Below are positions 7,375 through 16,254 of a DNA stretch of 64,000 nucleotides, piece after piece. The position numbers were made by a program, and so were the translations under genes. The notes below the pieces were generated by a model that saw nothing but the letters and a program-made list of their open reading frames with translations, was not told the DNA's origin and made no database searches. The stretch is from Gammaproteobacteria bacterium (GTDB lineage: Bacteria > Pseudomonadota > Gammaproteobacteria > JABHGC01). The stretch spans positions 1 to 64,000 of the forward strand of contig JALWTS010000004.1 of assembly GCA_027077805.1 (NCBI GenBank), read 5' to 3'. Each line of letters begins with the position of its first letter. The stretch's first letter is position 1.

Positions 7375-8577
7375 ATGAGTGGGGAAGTGATTTTAGTCCC
7401 ATTTTTACCAAATTTAGGCGTGATGATGTTGGGCGTTGTGGTGGTTGGAACGGCTTCGATTGCGGTTCAGGCTTTAATGGAAGAAAAACAACAACGGGCT
7501 TTAGAGAAAGCAAGACAGCAACAAGCGGAATTAGCGTCATGGCAACACTATCAAGTTGAGCAGCAGCAACAACAACAACAACAGTATCAAGCACAACAAC
7601 AAGTGGCTATGTTAGAACAGCAACTCCTTCGCACGGAATTACAAGCGCCTAAGTCATCTTTAGATACGGGTGCGGCGCCACAATTAATTGAGCTAGAACA
7701 AAGTTTACAAGCACTACAACAATTACCTGAGACGGTATTGGCGTCTTATCCTGTCTTTGTTGATTTAATCAAACAACAAGCCCAACTACTACAGTCATTG
7801 CAATACCAGCAAAACATTTCAAATGATGCTGTGCCGTTATCCATTACGACTGTGCAACAAAGTTTACATGCGTATTGTCAGGAACAACAAACACAACTGG
7901 AGCAACAACAAAAACGCTTAGTCCAAGTTGAGCGATTATTACAAGATATGTTGACTTACGAACAGTTAATGAATCATCATGAATTAGTCATGTTAAAACA
8001 ACGATTGTTAAATTTTCTGCAACAACAAAGCATTTCAGTCGCAGATTTGGATTTTATTCAGCGACGCATGACAGAAATTAAAACTGAAATTGATAATCAA
8101 CTGGCAAATCAAGCCACACATCAACATTTGCAACAACGTTTAGAATATCATTTACAACAACTTGGCTATTTCTCTCAGTCCCCAGCACCCTCATCCCCGT
8201 CAAAACCTGCTAATTATACCTTATTTACTTTGCCAAATGGGGAAGCATTAGAGGTGTTAATTCAATCCGATCTAAAATTAGCATTACGTTTAGCCCATCC
8301 GACCCGTGCGGATAAACCTGAACTTACTGAGCAAGATGAAGCCTATTTTCGGGAAAATGAGGCGAAATGGTGTCAAGATATGCGAATTTTATTGCAAAAT
8401 TTGTTAAAAGACGGTTTTCAATATCAGATTCAGTTTGAACGAGACGTTCCCGCGGATGCGATTACTACGGTTGTCGTGGAAACGGTGGACGAAATTTTAG
8501 CACAACAACAACAAGATCAGGAACGAGAACAATGGCAAGCTCAACGTCAGCGAGCAAAAAAAGGTAAGACTTTATGA
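7375..8577 (+). CDS. Glutamine-rich coiled-coil protein with N-terminal membrane helix
   Basis: A 400-residue protein, start ATG 7375 behind GAGG at 7364-7367. Residues about 5-33 are hydrophobic and could anchor it in the membrane. A long helical region (about 35-255) follows in which glutamine dominates; I count 76 Q in 400 residues, including a run of eight at about 62-70 encoded by CAA/CAG codons. After a proline/serine linker (about 263-275) a C-terminal domain of about 125 residues begins at NYTLFTLPNG and looks globular. Its stop overlaps the start of the AAA+ gene by ATGA, indicating translational coupling. No function is recognised; a membrane tether or adaptor for the ATPase is inference. 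Confidence 0.75.
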   Translation: MSGEVILVPFLPNLGVMMLGVVVVGTASIAVQALMEEKQQRALEKARQQQAELASWQHYQVEQQQQQQQQYQAQQQVAMLEQQLLRTELQAPKSSLDTGAAPQLIELEQSLQALQQLPETVLASYPVFVDLIKQQAQLLQSLQYQQNISNDAVPLSITTVQQSLHAYCQEQQTQLEQQQKRLVQVERLLQDMLTYEQLMNHHELVMLKQRLLNFLQQQSISVADLDFIQRRMTEIKTEIDNQLANQATHQHLQQRLEYHLQQLGYFSQSPAPSSPSKPANYTLFTLPNGEALEVLIQSDLKLALRLAHPTRADKPELTEQDEAYFRENEAKWCQDMRILLQNLLKDGFQYQIQFERDVPADAITTVVVETVDEILAQQQQDQEREQWQAQRQRAKKGKTL

Positions 8578-10445
8578 TTGTGCTTCAGCCAGAAACACCA
8601 CGTTGGATACGAGAAGTCGAACGTTTTATTCATATCAAAAGTTTGTTATTTGTTTATGGTAATATTTTGGATTTAGTTTCCTATCCTGTGGAAGTCAAGC
8701 CGGGTGACATTCGTTGGACGGAAAGTGATTTAGTGGGGTTTTTTCAGCGGTTTTTAATGGATTTAAACTATGATATTGTTGGTGTCTTTGATCCCTTAGA
8801 TGGTTTAGTTTTTGCCTCAGAAGCAATGGAAAAACACTATACGGACTTTCTAAACAAAGAAAAACAAGGGAGTGCATGGCAACGTTCAAAAGCTAAATCT
8901 GGGCAAGGTTTCGCTAATTTAGAGGCGGTACTGCAAGGCATAGAAGTCATGTTAAGCAATCGCCAAATCGCCTGTTGTTTTGTATTCCCTTGGGCCTCAC
9001 GTTTACTTGATGCCCCTGATCATTTAACCACGCAAGAGCGTTCAATTTTCACTCGATTATTAAAACTATCTTTAGTCGCTAAGGAGGTGATTCAAGAAAA
9101 TCAGCGTTGGAGCAATAGTTTAATTTTTTTGTGTGATAAATTAAATGATTTGCCCCCATTTTTATATTTAAATAATCCTAGAACTCGTTCAATTTATTTA
9201 GAAAAACCCCATCAACAAGATAGAAAACGATTTTTTATCAGCAATTTCCGTAGTTTTTATGGGGTATCACCAAAGGCCTTTGAAGTGAATCAAGAGCAAG
9301 CCAGTTTATTTTCGGTATTAACAGAAGGTTTAAGCTATCACGAAATGATGAGTTTAGTTGGTTTGTCTCGGCGAGAACAAATTCCTGTGGATAAATTACA
9401 AATGTTATGTGATCGGTTTAAATATGGTATTACCGAAAGTGCTTGGGATAAAATTGATGTCAATCGACTGAAACAAGCTCAAGGTTTTATTGAACAACGG
9501 ATTAAAGGTCAAGTGCTTGCCATTAATCGGGTTTTAGATATTATTAAACGAGCTAAAATTGGTTTGGAAGCAAGTCGAGGCAAAAGTCAGCGTCCAAAAG
9601 GGGTGTTATTTTTTGCAGGGCCGACGGGGGTGGGAAAAACTGAAATGGCAAAAGCCTTAGCCAGTTTATTATTTGGTCAAGAAGATCGTTTAATTCGCTT
9701 TGATATGAGTGAATATGCCAGTCAAAATGCCGATCAACGTCTTTTAGGGGCACCACCTGGTTATTTAGGGTATGATGAAGGGGGACAATTAACGAATGCT
9801 TTAAAAGAAAATCCATTTTCCGTATTATTATTTGATGAAATTGAAAAAGCAGACCCCAGTATTTTTGATAAATTTTTGCAAATTTTAGACGATGGGCGTT
9901 TAACCGATGGGAAAGGCGAAACCGTTTATTTTTCAGAGTCAATTTTGATTTTCACTAGCAATTTAGGTACGGTTGCTGTGGATGAGTTTGGTCAACGTCA
10001 AAGTTTAGTCAGTCCTGAAATGGCTTATCCTCAGTTACAACAAAATATTTTACAAGCCATTCGAGATCATTTTTATTCGGTGTTAGGTCGTCCTGAAATT
10101 TTAAACCGATTTGGTGATAATTTTGTGGTATTTGATTTTATTCGTCCTCCTGTTGATCAAGCGATTATTGACTTATTACTGAGACAATTACAACGCAATT
10201 TATGGGATCAATACCAACTTAAATTAGTGATGGACGGACAAGTTAAACAGAAACTACTCAGTTTGGCGAAACCCCATTTAAGTTTTGGTGGGCGTGGCAT
10301 TCGCAATATGCTAGATAGCCAGTTAATCAATCCATTAGTCGCTTGGTTATTTGACCATTCTTTTGAAAAAAATCAAACATTAGTGATTCAATCGATGACT
10401 GAAACCGAAATGGCAACACAGTTAGACATCAAGTTGCTTGACTAA
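8574..10445 (+). CDS. ClpB/ClpA-type AAA+ ATPase with unusual N-terminal domain
   Basis: A 623-residue protein. The C-terminal half (about 305-620) is a Clp/Hsp100 D2-type AAA+ module: Walker A GPTGVGKTE near residue 347, the RFDMSEY and GAPPGYLGYDEGG pore-region motifs, Walker B LLFDEIEKA near 416, a sensor-1-like IFTSNLG, a PEILNRF arginine-finger segment, and GGRGIRN sensor 2 in the small domain. The first 300 residues are not a Clp N-domain. They contain FVYGNILDLV, a hydrophobic strand CCFVFPWASRLL, a strand NSLIFLCDKLNDLPPF and a following RKRFFISNF helix. This is the order expected of a degenerate AAA domain that has lost its Walker A (inference). It lacks ClpA/X-type IGF/L loops that I can see, so coupling to ClpP is unsupported. 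The ATG overlaps the previous stop by 4 bases. Confidence 0.88.
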   Translation: MIVLQPETPRWIREVERFIHIKSLLFVYGNILDLVSYPVEVKPGDIRWTESDLVGFFQRFLMDLNYDIVGVFDPLDGLVFASEAMEKHYTDFLNKEKQGSAWQRSKAKSGQGFANLEAVLQGIEVMLSNRQIACCFVFPWASRLLDAPDHLTTQERSIFTRLLKLSLVAKEVIQENQRWSNSLIFLCDKLNDLPPFLYLNNPRTRSIYLEKPHQQDRKRFFISNFRSFYGVSPKAFEVNQEQASLFSVLTEGLSYHEMMSLVGLSRREQIPVDKLQMLCDRFKYGITESAWDKIDVNRLKQAQGFIEQRIKGQVLAINRVLDIIKRAKIGLEASRGKSQRPKGVLFFAGPTGVGKTEMAKALASLLFGQEDRLIRFDMSEYASQNADQRLLGAPPGYLGYDEGGQLTNALKENPFSVLLFDEIEKADPSIFDKFLQILDDGRLTDGKGETVYFSESILIFTSNLGTVAVDEFGQRQSLVSPEMAYPQLQQNILQAIRDHFYSVLGRPEILNRFGDNFVVFDFIRPPVDQAIIDLLLRQLQRNLWDQYQLKLVMDGQVKQKLLSLAKPHLSFGGRGIRNMLDSQLINPLVAWLFDHSFEKNQTLVIQSMTETEMATQLDIKLLD

Positions 10446-10508
10446 AGCACATTATTTTAATTGCCCATGCTTAAAATCTGCTACACTGTAAAAAAGACTT
10501 ATAGAAGA

Positions 10509-11408
10509 ATGTTTGCGGTGATGTCGATGTTGCTTAAGCGAAATGATGATGTACCTATTTGTGATCAATCGATTAAACGTTGGTGCGAAAACCAATTTAA
10601 ACAACAACTTTTGCAGTATAGGGCCGTGTTGTTGACACAAATTGGCACTTGGTTAATTGGGGCATTTTGTTATCAGCAACGTTATTACCGTGAAGTAATA
10701 GAACACTTTAATGATATTTCAGATCGGGTCATTGCCTCTCATTTACCTTATCAGCTGGCTGATTATCAAGTGGTCGATGATTTTTTACAGGAATATACAG
10801 GCGTTGTCGTACCGACTTATATTGGAAGCTATGGCTTACAAGCAGAAACTTATGAGGATGAATTAGATCAACGGGTAGAAGAAAAATATTTTGCACTATT
10901 ATTTCAAATGATACAAGACATTGCCTCAGAGAAAGTGATTGCCCCTAATGATGTGCTTTATTATGCACAATCCGTATATCACTGTTCTGATGATTTTATG
11001 TCGTTAGTCACAGAAGATTTTATCGAGGTATTAATTGATTTAAAAGCTAATTTTTTAATTTCATTTTCACAAATATCCATGGAATTTTTATACTTAAAAT
11101 ATCAGCCTCTGGCCGTGAAACAATATCAACAACAACAACAACAACACTACCAAAAATATCTTTTAGAACAACAAAAGCAAAAGATTAGCCAAAGAATTGA
11201 TAAGTGTTTTCAGTTATTATGTCCTATGACAGCCAAACTGACTATGAAAGAGAAACAATTAACCGTATCCGTATTAAACGCTTTGCTTCAATCACCGCAT
11301 CAGTTTTCCAGTGATGATATGGATGCTTATGTTCGCAGTGCTTGTTTTGCAAGACGTTGTTCTAACAGATTGAAAGAGTTGTGCATTGATACATTTGCTA
11401 GTAAATAA
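10509..11408 (+). CDS. Uncharacterised protein following the AAA+ gene
   Basis: About 300 residues, soluble and largely helical. The start is unclear: the frame is open from 10461, with ATGs at 10467, 10509, 10521 and 10527; AGAAG at 10503-10507 could serve the 10521 codon or a GTG at 10518. A glutamine-rich helix (about residues 205-235, with a run of CAA codons near 11127) recalls the composition of the 7375 protein. The C-terminal part has several cysteines and a helical DDMDAYVRSACF segment. No family is recognised. It lies 63 bases after the ATPase with no obvious terminator between, so it may be the fourth member of that unit. Confidence 0.6.
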   Translation: MFAVMSMLLKRNDDVPICDQSIKRWCENQFKQQLLQYRAVLLTQIGTWLIGAFCYQQRYYREVIEHFNDISDRVIASHLPYQLADYQVVDDFLQEYTGVVVPTYIGSYGLQAETYEDELDQRVEEKYFALLFQMIQDIASEKVIAPNDVLYYAQSVYHCSDDFMSLVTEDFIEVLIDLKANFLISFSQISMEFLYLKYQPLAVKQYQQQQQQHYQKYLLEQQKQKISQRIDKCFQLLCPMTAKLTMKEKQLTVSVLNALLQSPHQFSSDDMDAYVRSACFARRCSNRLKELCIDTFASK

Positions 11409-11498
11409 TAATTTTAGCAAACATTACGTGTTGAATCATAATTTTTGGGGCATTATAGTAAAACAATTTTCAAACTCGCACCTTAATGTGCCTTAAAC

Positions 11499-11711
11499 AT
11501 GCAGGATTATTTATATTCCTTATATATTTACTTATGGCATCAATTTCCAATTGAATTATCGGTATATCCTTGTTTTGAAAAACGAATTGTTGGTCGTAGT
11601 CGTACGGATGGTAAGCCAATTATTAGACTGAAAACCAAAGCATTGCAGGTATTAATTGACAAACAACAAGCATTATTACAGGAAGCATTATGCGAGGGTT
11701 ACTTAGCGTAG
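11499..11711 (+). CDS. Small hypothetical protein
   Basis: A 70-residue frame starting ATG 11499 whose 3' end overlaps the slt start by 22 bases. The N-terminus is aromatic and hydrophobic (LYSLYIYLWHQF); the second half is charged with a VGRSRTDGKPIIRLKTK stretch. No ribosome site is evident and I know no family. The overlap and tight position before slt suggest it could be a translated leader gene, but it may be chance. Confidence 0.35.
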   Translation: MQDYLYSLYIYLWHQFPIELSVYPCFEKRIVGRSRTDGKPIIRLKTKALQVLIDKQQALLQEALCEGYLA

Positions 11712-13672
11712 CAACTTTAAATTGCAACATTCTATCAACTATCATTATCAAATTTACTTTGATTATGGTTTTATTATTTGTTATCGGTCATGCGAATATT
11801 AGTGTTGCTGAGCAAGCATCTATCACAACGGTAAAGCGAGAGAAACAACGTCAAGCATTTAAAAAAGTTGAAGAAAAACTACGGCAAGGTAATCGCCAAT
11901 TATTTAAAAAATTAAAACAAAGTTTACAAGACTATCCCTTATATCCTTATTTAGAATATTGGGATATAAGAAAAAATTTAGATAAAGTCTCTAAAACCAA
12001 AGTCAGAAAATTTTTACAAACCTACAAAGGTTCCCCTGTTGCTGAAAAATTAAGAGAGAAATGGTTAGTAAGATTAGCGAAAAAACAACAATGGAAAGAA
12101 TATATTCGAGTCTATTTACCTTCTAAAGAGGCCGAAAAACAATGTTATTATCTGCAAGCCTTGATCAAAACAGGACGTAAAGCCCAAGCAATGAAACAAG
12201 TCTCATGGGTTTGGTTGGTCGGTGAGTCTCAACCGAAAGCCTGTGATTCAGTGTTTGCCTTATGGATAAAAGAAGGGCATTTAAAATCACCTTTGGTTTG
12301 GCAACGGGTGAGATTAGCTATGGGGGAATCCGAAACCCAATTAGCCCGATACTTAAAAAAGTTTTTAGCAAAAGATGAGCAAAAATGGGTGGACCTTTGG
12401 TATCAAGTGCATAAAAAACCCCAATTAACCGCACAAGCAAGACGTTTTAAACAAGCGCATCCTGTGCGTGAGCATATTTTATTAGATGGGATTATTCGTT
12501 GGGCAAGAAAAGATGTGGCAAAAGCCCAAAAAACTTGGCATAACATTCAAAACCGATATGGTTTTAATCAACAACAAAAAATTCAAGCAGAGCAAGCCAT
12601 TGCCAAAAAACTTATTTTTAAAGACAAAGACTTAGCAATAAAAACCCTTTCCAAATTGCCAAAATGGGCGGAAGATGATTATTTAAGAGCATGGCGTATT
12701 CGTTTATATTTGGAACAACAAGATTGGAAGCAAGTGTTATATTGGTTAGATAAATTGCCTAAAGCCCAAAAAATGAAAGAGGTATGGCGATATTGGCGAG
12801 CAAGAAGTTTAGAACAATTAGGGCAAACATCACAGGCCAAAAAACTCTATGCAGGTTTATCCTTAGAACGCAGTTTTTATGGGTTTCTAGCCGCCGATAA
12901 ATTAGGCGTAGATTATCAAATTATACACCGACCGATGCCGATTTCTAATCAAGATGTGCAAGCAATGGAAGGAAATCCAGGTTTACAACGTGCCATAGAA
13001 TTTTATTATTTACAGCGTAATGCCGAGGCGCGTTCCGAATGGTATCATGCGATTAAAACAATGGATGCAGGACAATTATTACCTGCGGCTAAAATTGCCT
13101 ATGATCATCAGTGGTATGATAGGGCCATTATTACTTTGGGTAAAGCGGGTTATTGGGATGATTTGGAAACAAGATTTCCGACAAAATTTCAGCAAGAAAT
13201 TCAGAGCTATGCCAAAAAATACAAGATTGATTCGGCATGGGCGTTTGCCATTTTAAGAAAAGAAAGTGCCTTTGTAGAAGATGCTCGTTCATCGGTTGGG
13301 GCAATGGGATTAATGCAGTTAATGCCTGCAACGGCGAAAGCCATGGCAAAAAAAGCTAAGATTCGTTGGCATAAGCAAGATTTGTTGACGGCTAAAACCA
13401 ATATTCGTTTAGGCACGGCCTACTTACAGCAAGTATTAAAAACATTTAAGCATAAAGCCTTAGCAACGGCATCGTACAATGCTGGAGCTTATCGGGTGAA
13501 ACAATGGTTGCCTGACAAAGCAATGCCCGCCGATATTTGGATAGAAATTATTCCATTTACGGAAACCAGACGTTATGTAAAAAGTGTTCTTGAATATATG
13601 GTGGTTTATCAATATCGTTTAAAACAGCCCATTGTTCGCTTAGAGACACATTTGACGGTGATTAAAAAGTGA
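11690..13672 (+). CDS. slt: Soluble lytic murein transglycosylase, Slt70 type
   Basis: A 660-residue periplasmic enzyme that cleaves peptidoglycan between MurNAc and GlcNAc with 1,6-anhydro bond formation. The N-terminus carries a long hydrophobic signal (about residues 12-40, ending SVAEQA). The large helical superhelix (U and L domains) spans about 45-495. The catalytic domain contains E525 in ILRKESAF, followed by GAMGLMQLMPATA and ATASYNAG, the standard family-1 lysozyme-like motifs. AGGAAG at 11680-11685 supports ATG 11690; an internal ATG at 11765 would also leave a signal peptide. Length is typical of Slt70. It overlaps the small upstream frame and is convergent with the PilH-like gene. 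Confidence 0.93.
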   Translation: MRGLLSVATLNCNILSTIIIKFTLIMVLLFVIGHANISVAEQASITTVKREKQRQAFKKVEEKLRQGNRQLFKKLKQSLQDYPLYPYLEYWDIRKNLDKVSKTKVRKFLQTYKGSPVAEKLREKWLVRLAKKQQWKEYIRVYLPSKEAEKQCYYLQALIKTGRKAQAMKQVSWVWLVGESQPKACDSVFALWIKEGHLKSPLVWQRVRLAMGESETQLARYLKKFLAKDEQKWVDLWYQVHKKPQLTAQARRFKQAHPVREHILLDGIIRWARKDVAKAQKTWHNIQNRYGFNQQQKIQAEQAIAKKLIFKDKDLAIKTLSKLPKWAEDDYLRAWRIRLYLEQQDWKQVLYWLDKLPKAQKMKEVWRYWRARSLEQLGQTSQAKKLYAGLSLERSFYGFLAADKLGVDYQIIHRPMPISNQDVQAMEGNPGLQRAIEFYYLQRNAEARSEWYHAIKTMDAGQLLPAAKIAYDHQWYDRAIITLGKAGYWDDLETRFPTKFQQEIQSYAKKYKIDSAWAFAILRKESAFVEDARSSVGAMGLMQLMPATAKAMAKKAKIRWHKQDLLTAKTNIRLGTAYLQQVLKTFKHKALATASYNAGAYRVKQWLPDKAMPADIWIEIIPFTETRRYVKSVLEYMVVYQYRLKQPIVRLETHLTVIKK

Positions 13673-13673
13673 T

Positions 13674-13697
13674 AGGGCAGCGTATCATTTCTGCCCT
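13674..13697. terminator. Hairpin between convergent slt and pilH-like genes
   Basis: AGGGCAG (13674-13680) and CTGCCCT (13691-13697) form a 7-bp stem with a 10-base loop directly after the slt stop. No clear U-run follows on either side, so efficiency as an intrinsic terminator is uncertain. Its position between convergent genes fits a shared transcript end. Confidence 0.5.
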
Positions 13698-13716
13698 TAT
13701 CCTTATAACTATAAAA

Positions 13717-14082
13717 TCAAACCCGTAAAAATTCGTGGATTTTGCCCAATAATTCTTTTTTGTTAATTGGCTTAGTTAAAAAGGCTTGAGCACCCTGACG
13801 CATTGCCCAGATTCTATCCGTATCTTGACCTTTCGTTGTGACCATAATAACGGGAATATGTGTCAGTGCCTCTTGCTTTTTAATGGCTCTTACTGCCCTA
13901 AAACCATTCATTCCTGGCATGACCACATCCATTAGAATTAATTTGGGTTTTTCTTTGGCTGCTAATTCAACCCCTTCTTCACCACTTTCTGCTTCAATGG
14001 TGGTAAAGCCTTCTTTTTCTAACATGTGCATCAGTTGCAGACGATCTTGCTCTGAATCATCAACAATTAATATTTTTGGCAT
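13717..14082 (-). CDS. Single-domain response regulator, PilH/CheY type
   Basis: A 121-residue receiver domain with no output domain. Conserved residues are D8/D9, phospho-acceptor D52 (ILMDVVMPGMNGF), T82 or T83 (MVTTKGQDTD) and K104 (FLTKP). The VTTKGQDTDRIWAMRQGA stretch is close to PilH/PilG of the Pil-Chp pathway that controls type IV pilus twitching. The start is ATG at 14082, preceded on that strand by GAAGGAAAC; the frame is open six codons further. No pil/chp genes are adjacent, so its partner kinase is elsewhere and the PilH name is a family-level call. Confidence 0.85.
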   Translation of the reverse strand: MPKILIVDDSEQDRLQLMHMLEKEGFTTIEAESGEEGVELAAKEKPKLILMDVVMPGMNGFRAVRAIKKQEALTHIPVIMVTTKGQDTDRIWAMRQGAQAFLTKPINKKELLGKIHEFLRV

Positions 14083-14187
14083 AACGTTTCCTTCAAGCAC
14101 TATTATTGATTTTCGTGAGTTTTTACAAATTTTTACAATTATTTACATCTATCTCACTTTATTTCAAAATTATATCGAGTAAGATAT

Positions 14188-14493
14188 TTGTATTCTTTAA
14201 TAAATTATATGAAAAAGAGATGTGAGATGATACAAAAAATTATTATTATGTTTTTGATCCTAGCATGGAATATGACATATGCAAGTCAAATTCAAATGAA
14301 GGTGAGTTTAAGTCAAGCTGTATTAATATCAGGTCAATCGCAAAAACTTTATCAACCTCAGGGACATGATTATTTGCCTAATAGTCGCACTTTAGACCAA
14401 CATATTTCTAAGTTGCGTAAACGGATTGAAATTGATCCAAAGCAGCCAAGTATTATTCGGACGGTGCATGGTGTTGGCTATCAATATGCTTGA
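14188..14493 (+). pseudogene. Secretion-signal-like N-terminus joined to C-terminal fragment of an OmpR-type winged helix
   Basis: A 101-residue frame, with ATGs at 14188, 14209 and 14227; the last gives MIQKIIIMFLILAWNMTYAS, which looks like a signal peptide. The second half (14380-14490) is the end of a Trans_reg_C (OmpR/PhoB) DNA-binding domain: SRTLDQHISKLRKRIEIDP, then IIRTVHGVGYQYA, meaning the recognition helix and wing. The receiver domain and the first part of the winged helix are missing. A DNA-binding remnant behind an export signal makes little sense as an intact gene, so I read it as a rearranged relic that could still be expressed. The pilH-like gene is divergent from it. Confidence 0.5.
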
Positions 14494-14609
14494 TTTTTGT
14501 TGTTTTTTGATAGAAAAACGGTTTTTCCTGACGAAAGGTATCGCAAAATCAATTAAAATAATAATATACTAATCTATTATTTAATAATTATTCACATTTG
14601 AGGTGTCAT

Positions 14610-16220
14610 ATGAGCAAAGCATTTTATTACCTAATACTGAGTCTGTTTGCCATGAGCAATATCATTAAGGTTGCTATTGCAGAGTTAAGTTTTGTTGACA
14701 AACAAGAATTAATGATTTGCAGTTATTTAGGCGGAAAAATTGCTCGTTGGTATATGCCTCAAGGAGATAATTTATATTTTCGCAATCGTTTAAATTTTTG
14801 TGTTCAAGCGGATGGTAAATATGCCGATTCTACCGTAAAACGCTTTTATACGGACGATCAGTGTCGCAAACAAGTTGCTTTTAAACCCATGCAATATCAA
14901 TTAGATTTCTGTGATGATTGGGCTGGGGCAACGACGGCTGATTATGTTAGAAAAACAGGCAATGCTGCCTCATGGGAGGCAGATAGAAACCAAGTCAATG
15001 ATACATTGCCTCAAATTCGTTCGCAAAAATGGACGATTAATTATGGTTCTACTTTACAATTTAATATTGCTAAAATTGGCAAAAATCATGTGCCGTTTAT
15101 GAAAAAATTGGAATACAAAGCAGTCGAAGTTGATAGAGGTAATGGTTTATGCCAATTAGAAATGCGAGTCTTTAAAAAAGATTTAGCAGGCAAAGATTTA
15201 AAACCTTTATTAATGATTCATGGGGGCGTTTATCGTGGGCGTGAGATCGATTATCAAATGATGGAAACCGAAGTGTCGCATTTTACCGAACGTGGTATGA
15301 TTGTGTTTGTGATGTTTCATCGCTTAACCAGTACCATTAGTGGTAATGTTGAGTGTAATAATGCCAGTTTGCAAGATGTGTTAGAAGATGGTGAAGATGC
15401 TTTACAATTTATTGTAAAATATGGCCCTGCATTAGGGGCGAAATTAGGCAGTAAAATTAATATATTAGGGCAATCTTCGGGGGGGCATTTGGCCGCTTGG
15501 TTAAGTTTCAAAGGAGGCTATGGCTCTGATCCAAACTTTCATTCAACGCAATGGGTGGAGAAAGTGGCATTGTTTTATCCGCCCGTTGATTTTTATGATT
15601 ATGTCATGGAAATGGTCGATGACAATGGCGATTATTACCATTCTGGTTTAGATGTTCCATTGTATGCAAGCGAGAAAGTCAAAGAAACGATTGATGCCAG
15701 CTTTCGTTCTCATGCCATTGATATTGAAGGTATTTTTTGGGGGACAGGTGAGGCAACGATTTCTAAACATGCGACGTTACATCAAGCGGCGACCACTAGA
15801 ATTTTTGAATGTTTAGAGCAAGATCAAGCCTTAGGTTGTCAATTACTAGACTTAGCCGATCCACCCCAAGAATTAAAACAACAAAACTTATTAGCCGAAG
15901 TCAATGCTTATACCTCACCCAAATTGTTTGTGGTGCATGGTTTGCAAGATGCCATAGTGCCGGCGGGTTTGTCGATGAAACTTTGTCAACGTTATGGGGG
16001 CAATGGGTTTGCGTTAAACAATATTAGCCCTGCGGAGGATGAATATAGTATAGACTTTAGTTGCGGTTTAAGAGGGCAATTACGCTTATTAACCAAAGCC
16101 GATCATTTATTTGATGCACTTTGTTTTGAAGCCAATACTTGTGGGGCAGGTGGCATTGGTGAGGCAAAACAAGCGGCAATTAGGGCATTAATTGATGTAG
16201 CGGATTGGTTGGCAGAATAG
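14610..16220 (+). CDS. Secreted alpha/beta-hydrolase (esterase/lipase-like)
   Basis: A 536-residue protein from ATG 14610 behind TGAGGTG (14599-14605). An N-terminal signal peptide ends near AIAEL. Residues 30-130 are cysteine-containing and unlike known hydrolase domains. The alpha/beta-hydrolase core starts about residue 195 with an oxyanion HGG (LMIHGG) and the nucleophile elbow GQSSGGH, with S289 as catalytic serine in the GxSxG motif. A likely acid is the D in VHGLQDAIVP and the histidine is in LTKADHLFD. This HGG-GxSxG arrangement is that of the hormone-sensitive-lipase/carboxylesterase group. The substrate is unknown. It probably acts in the periplasm or outside the cell. Its single-gene setting gives no further clue. 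Confidence 0.75.
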   Translation: MSKAFYYLILSLFAMSNIIKVAIAELSFVDKQELMICSYLGGKIARWYMPQGDNLYFRNRLNFCVQADGKYADSTVKRFYTDDQCRKQVAFKPMQYQLDFCDDWAGATTADYVRKTGNAASWEADRNQVNDTLPQIRSQKWTINYGSTLQFNIAKIGKNHVPFMKKLEYKAVEVDRGNGLCQLEMRVFKKDLAGKDLKPLLMIHGGVYRGREIDYQMMETEVSHFTERGMIVFVMFHRLTSTISGNVECNNASLQDVLEDGEDALQFIVKYGPALGAKLGSKINILGQSSGGHLAAWLSFKGGYGSDPNFHSTQWVEKVALFYPPVDFYDYVMEMVDDNGDYYHSGLDVPLYASEKVKETIDASFRSHAIDIEGIFWGTGEATISKHATLHQAATTRIFECLEQDQALGCQLLDLADPPQELKQQNLLAEVNAYTSPKLFVVHGLQDAIVPAGLSMKLCQRYGGNGFALNNISPAEDEYSIDFSCGLRGQLRLLTKADHLFDALCFEANTCGAGGIGEAKQAAIRALIDVADWLAE

Positions 16221-16254
16221 TTTCATTAAATTAAGTGAAGTTTGGATGCGCTGA

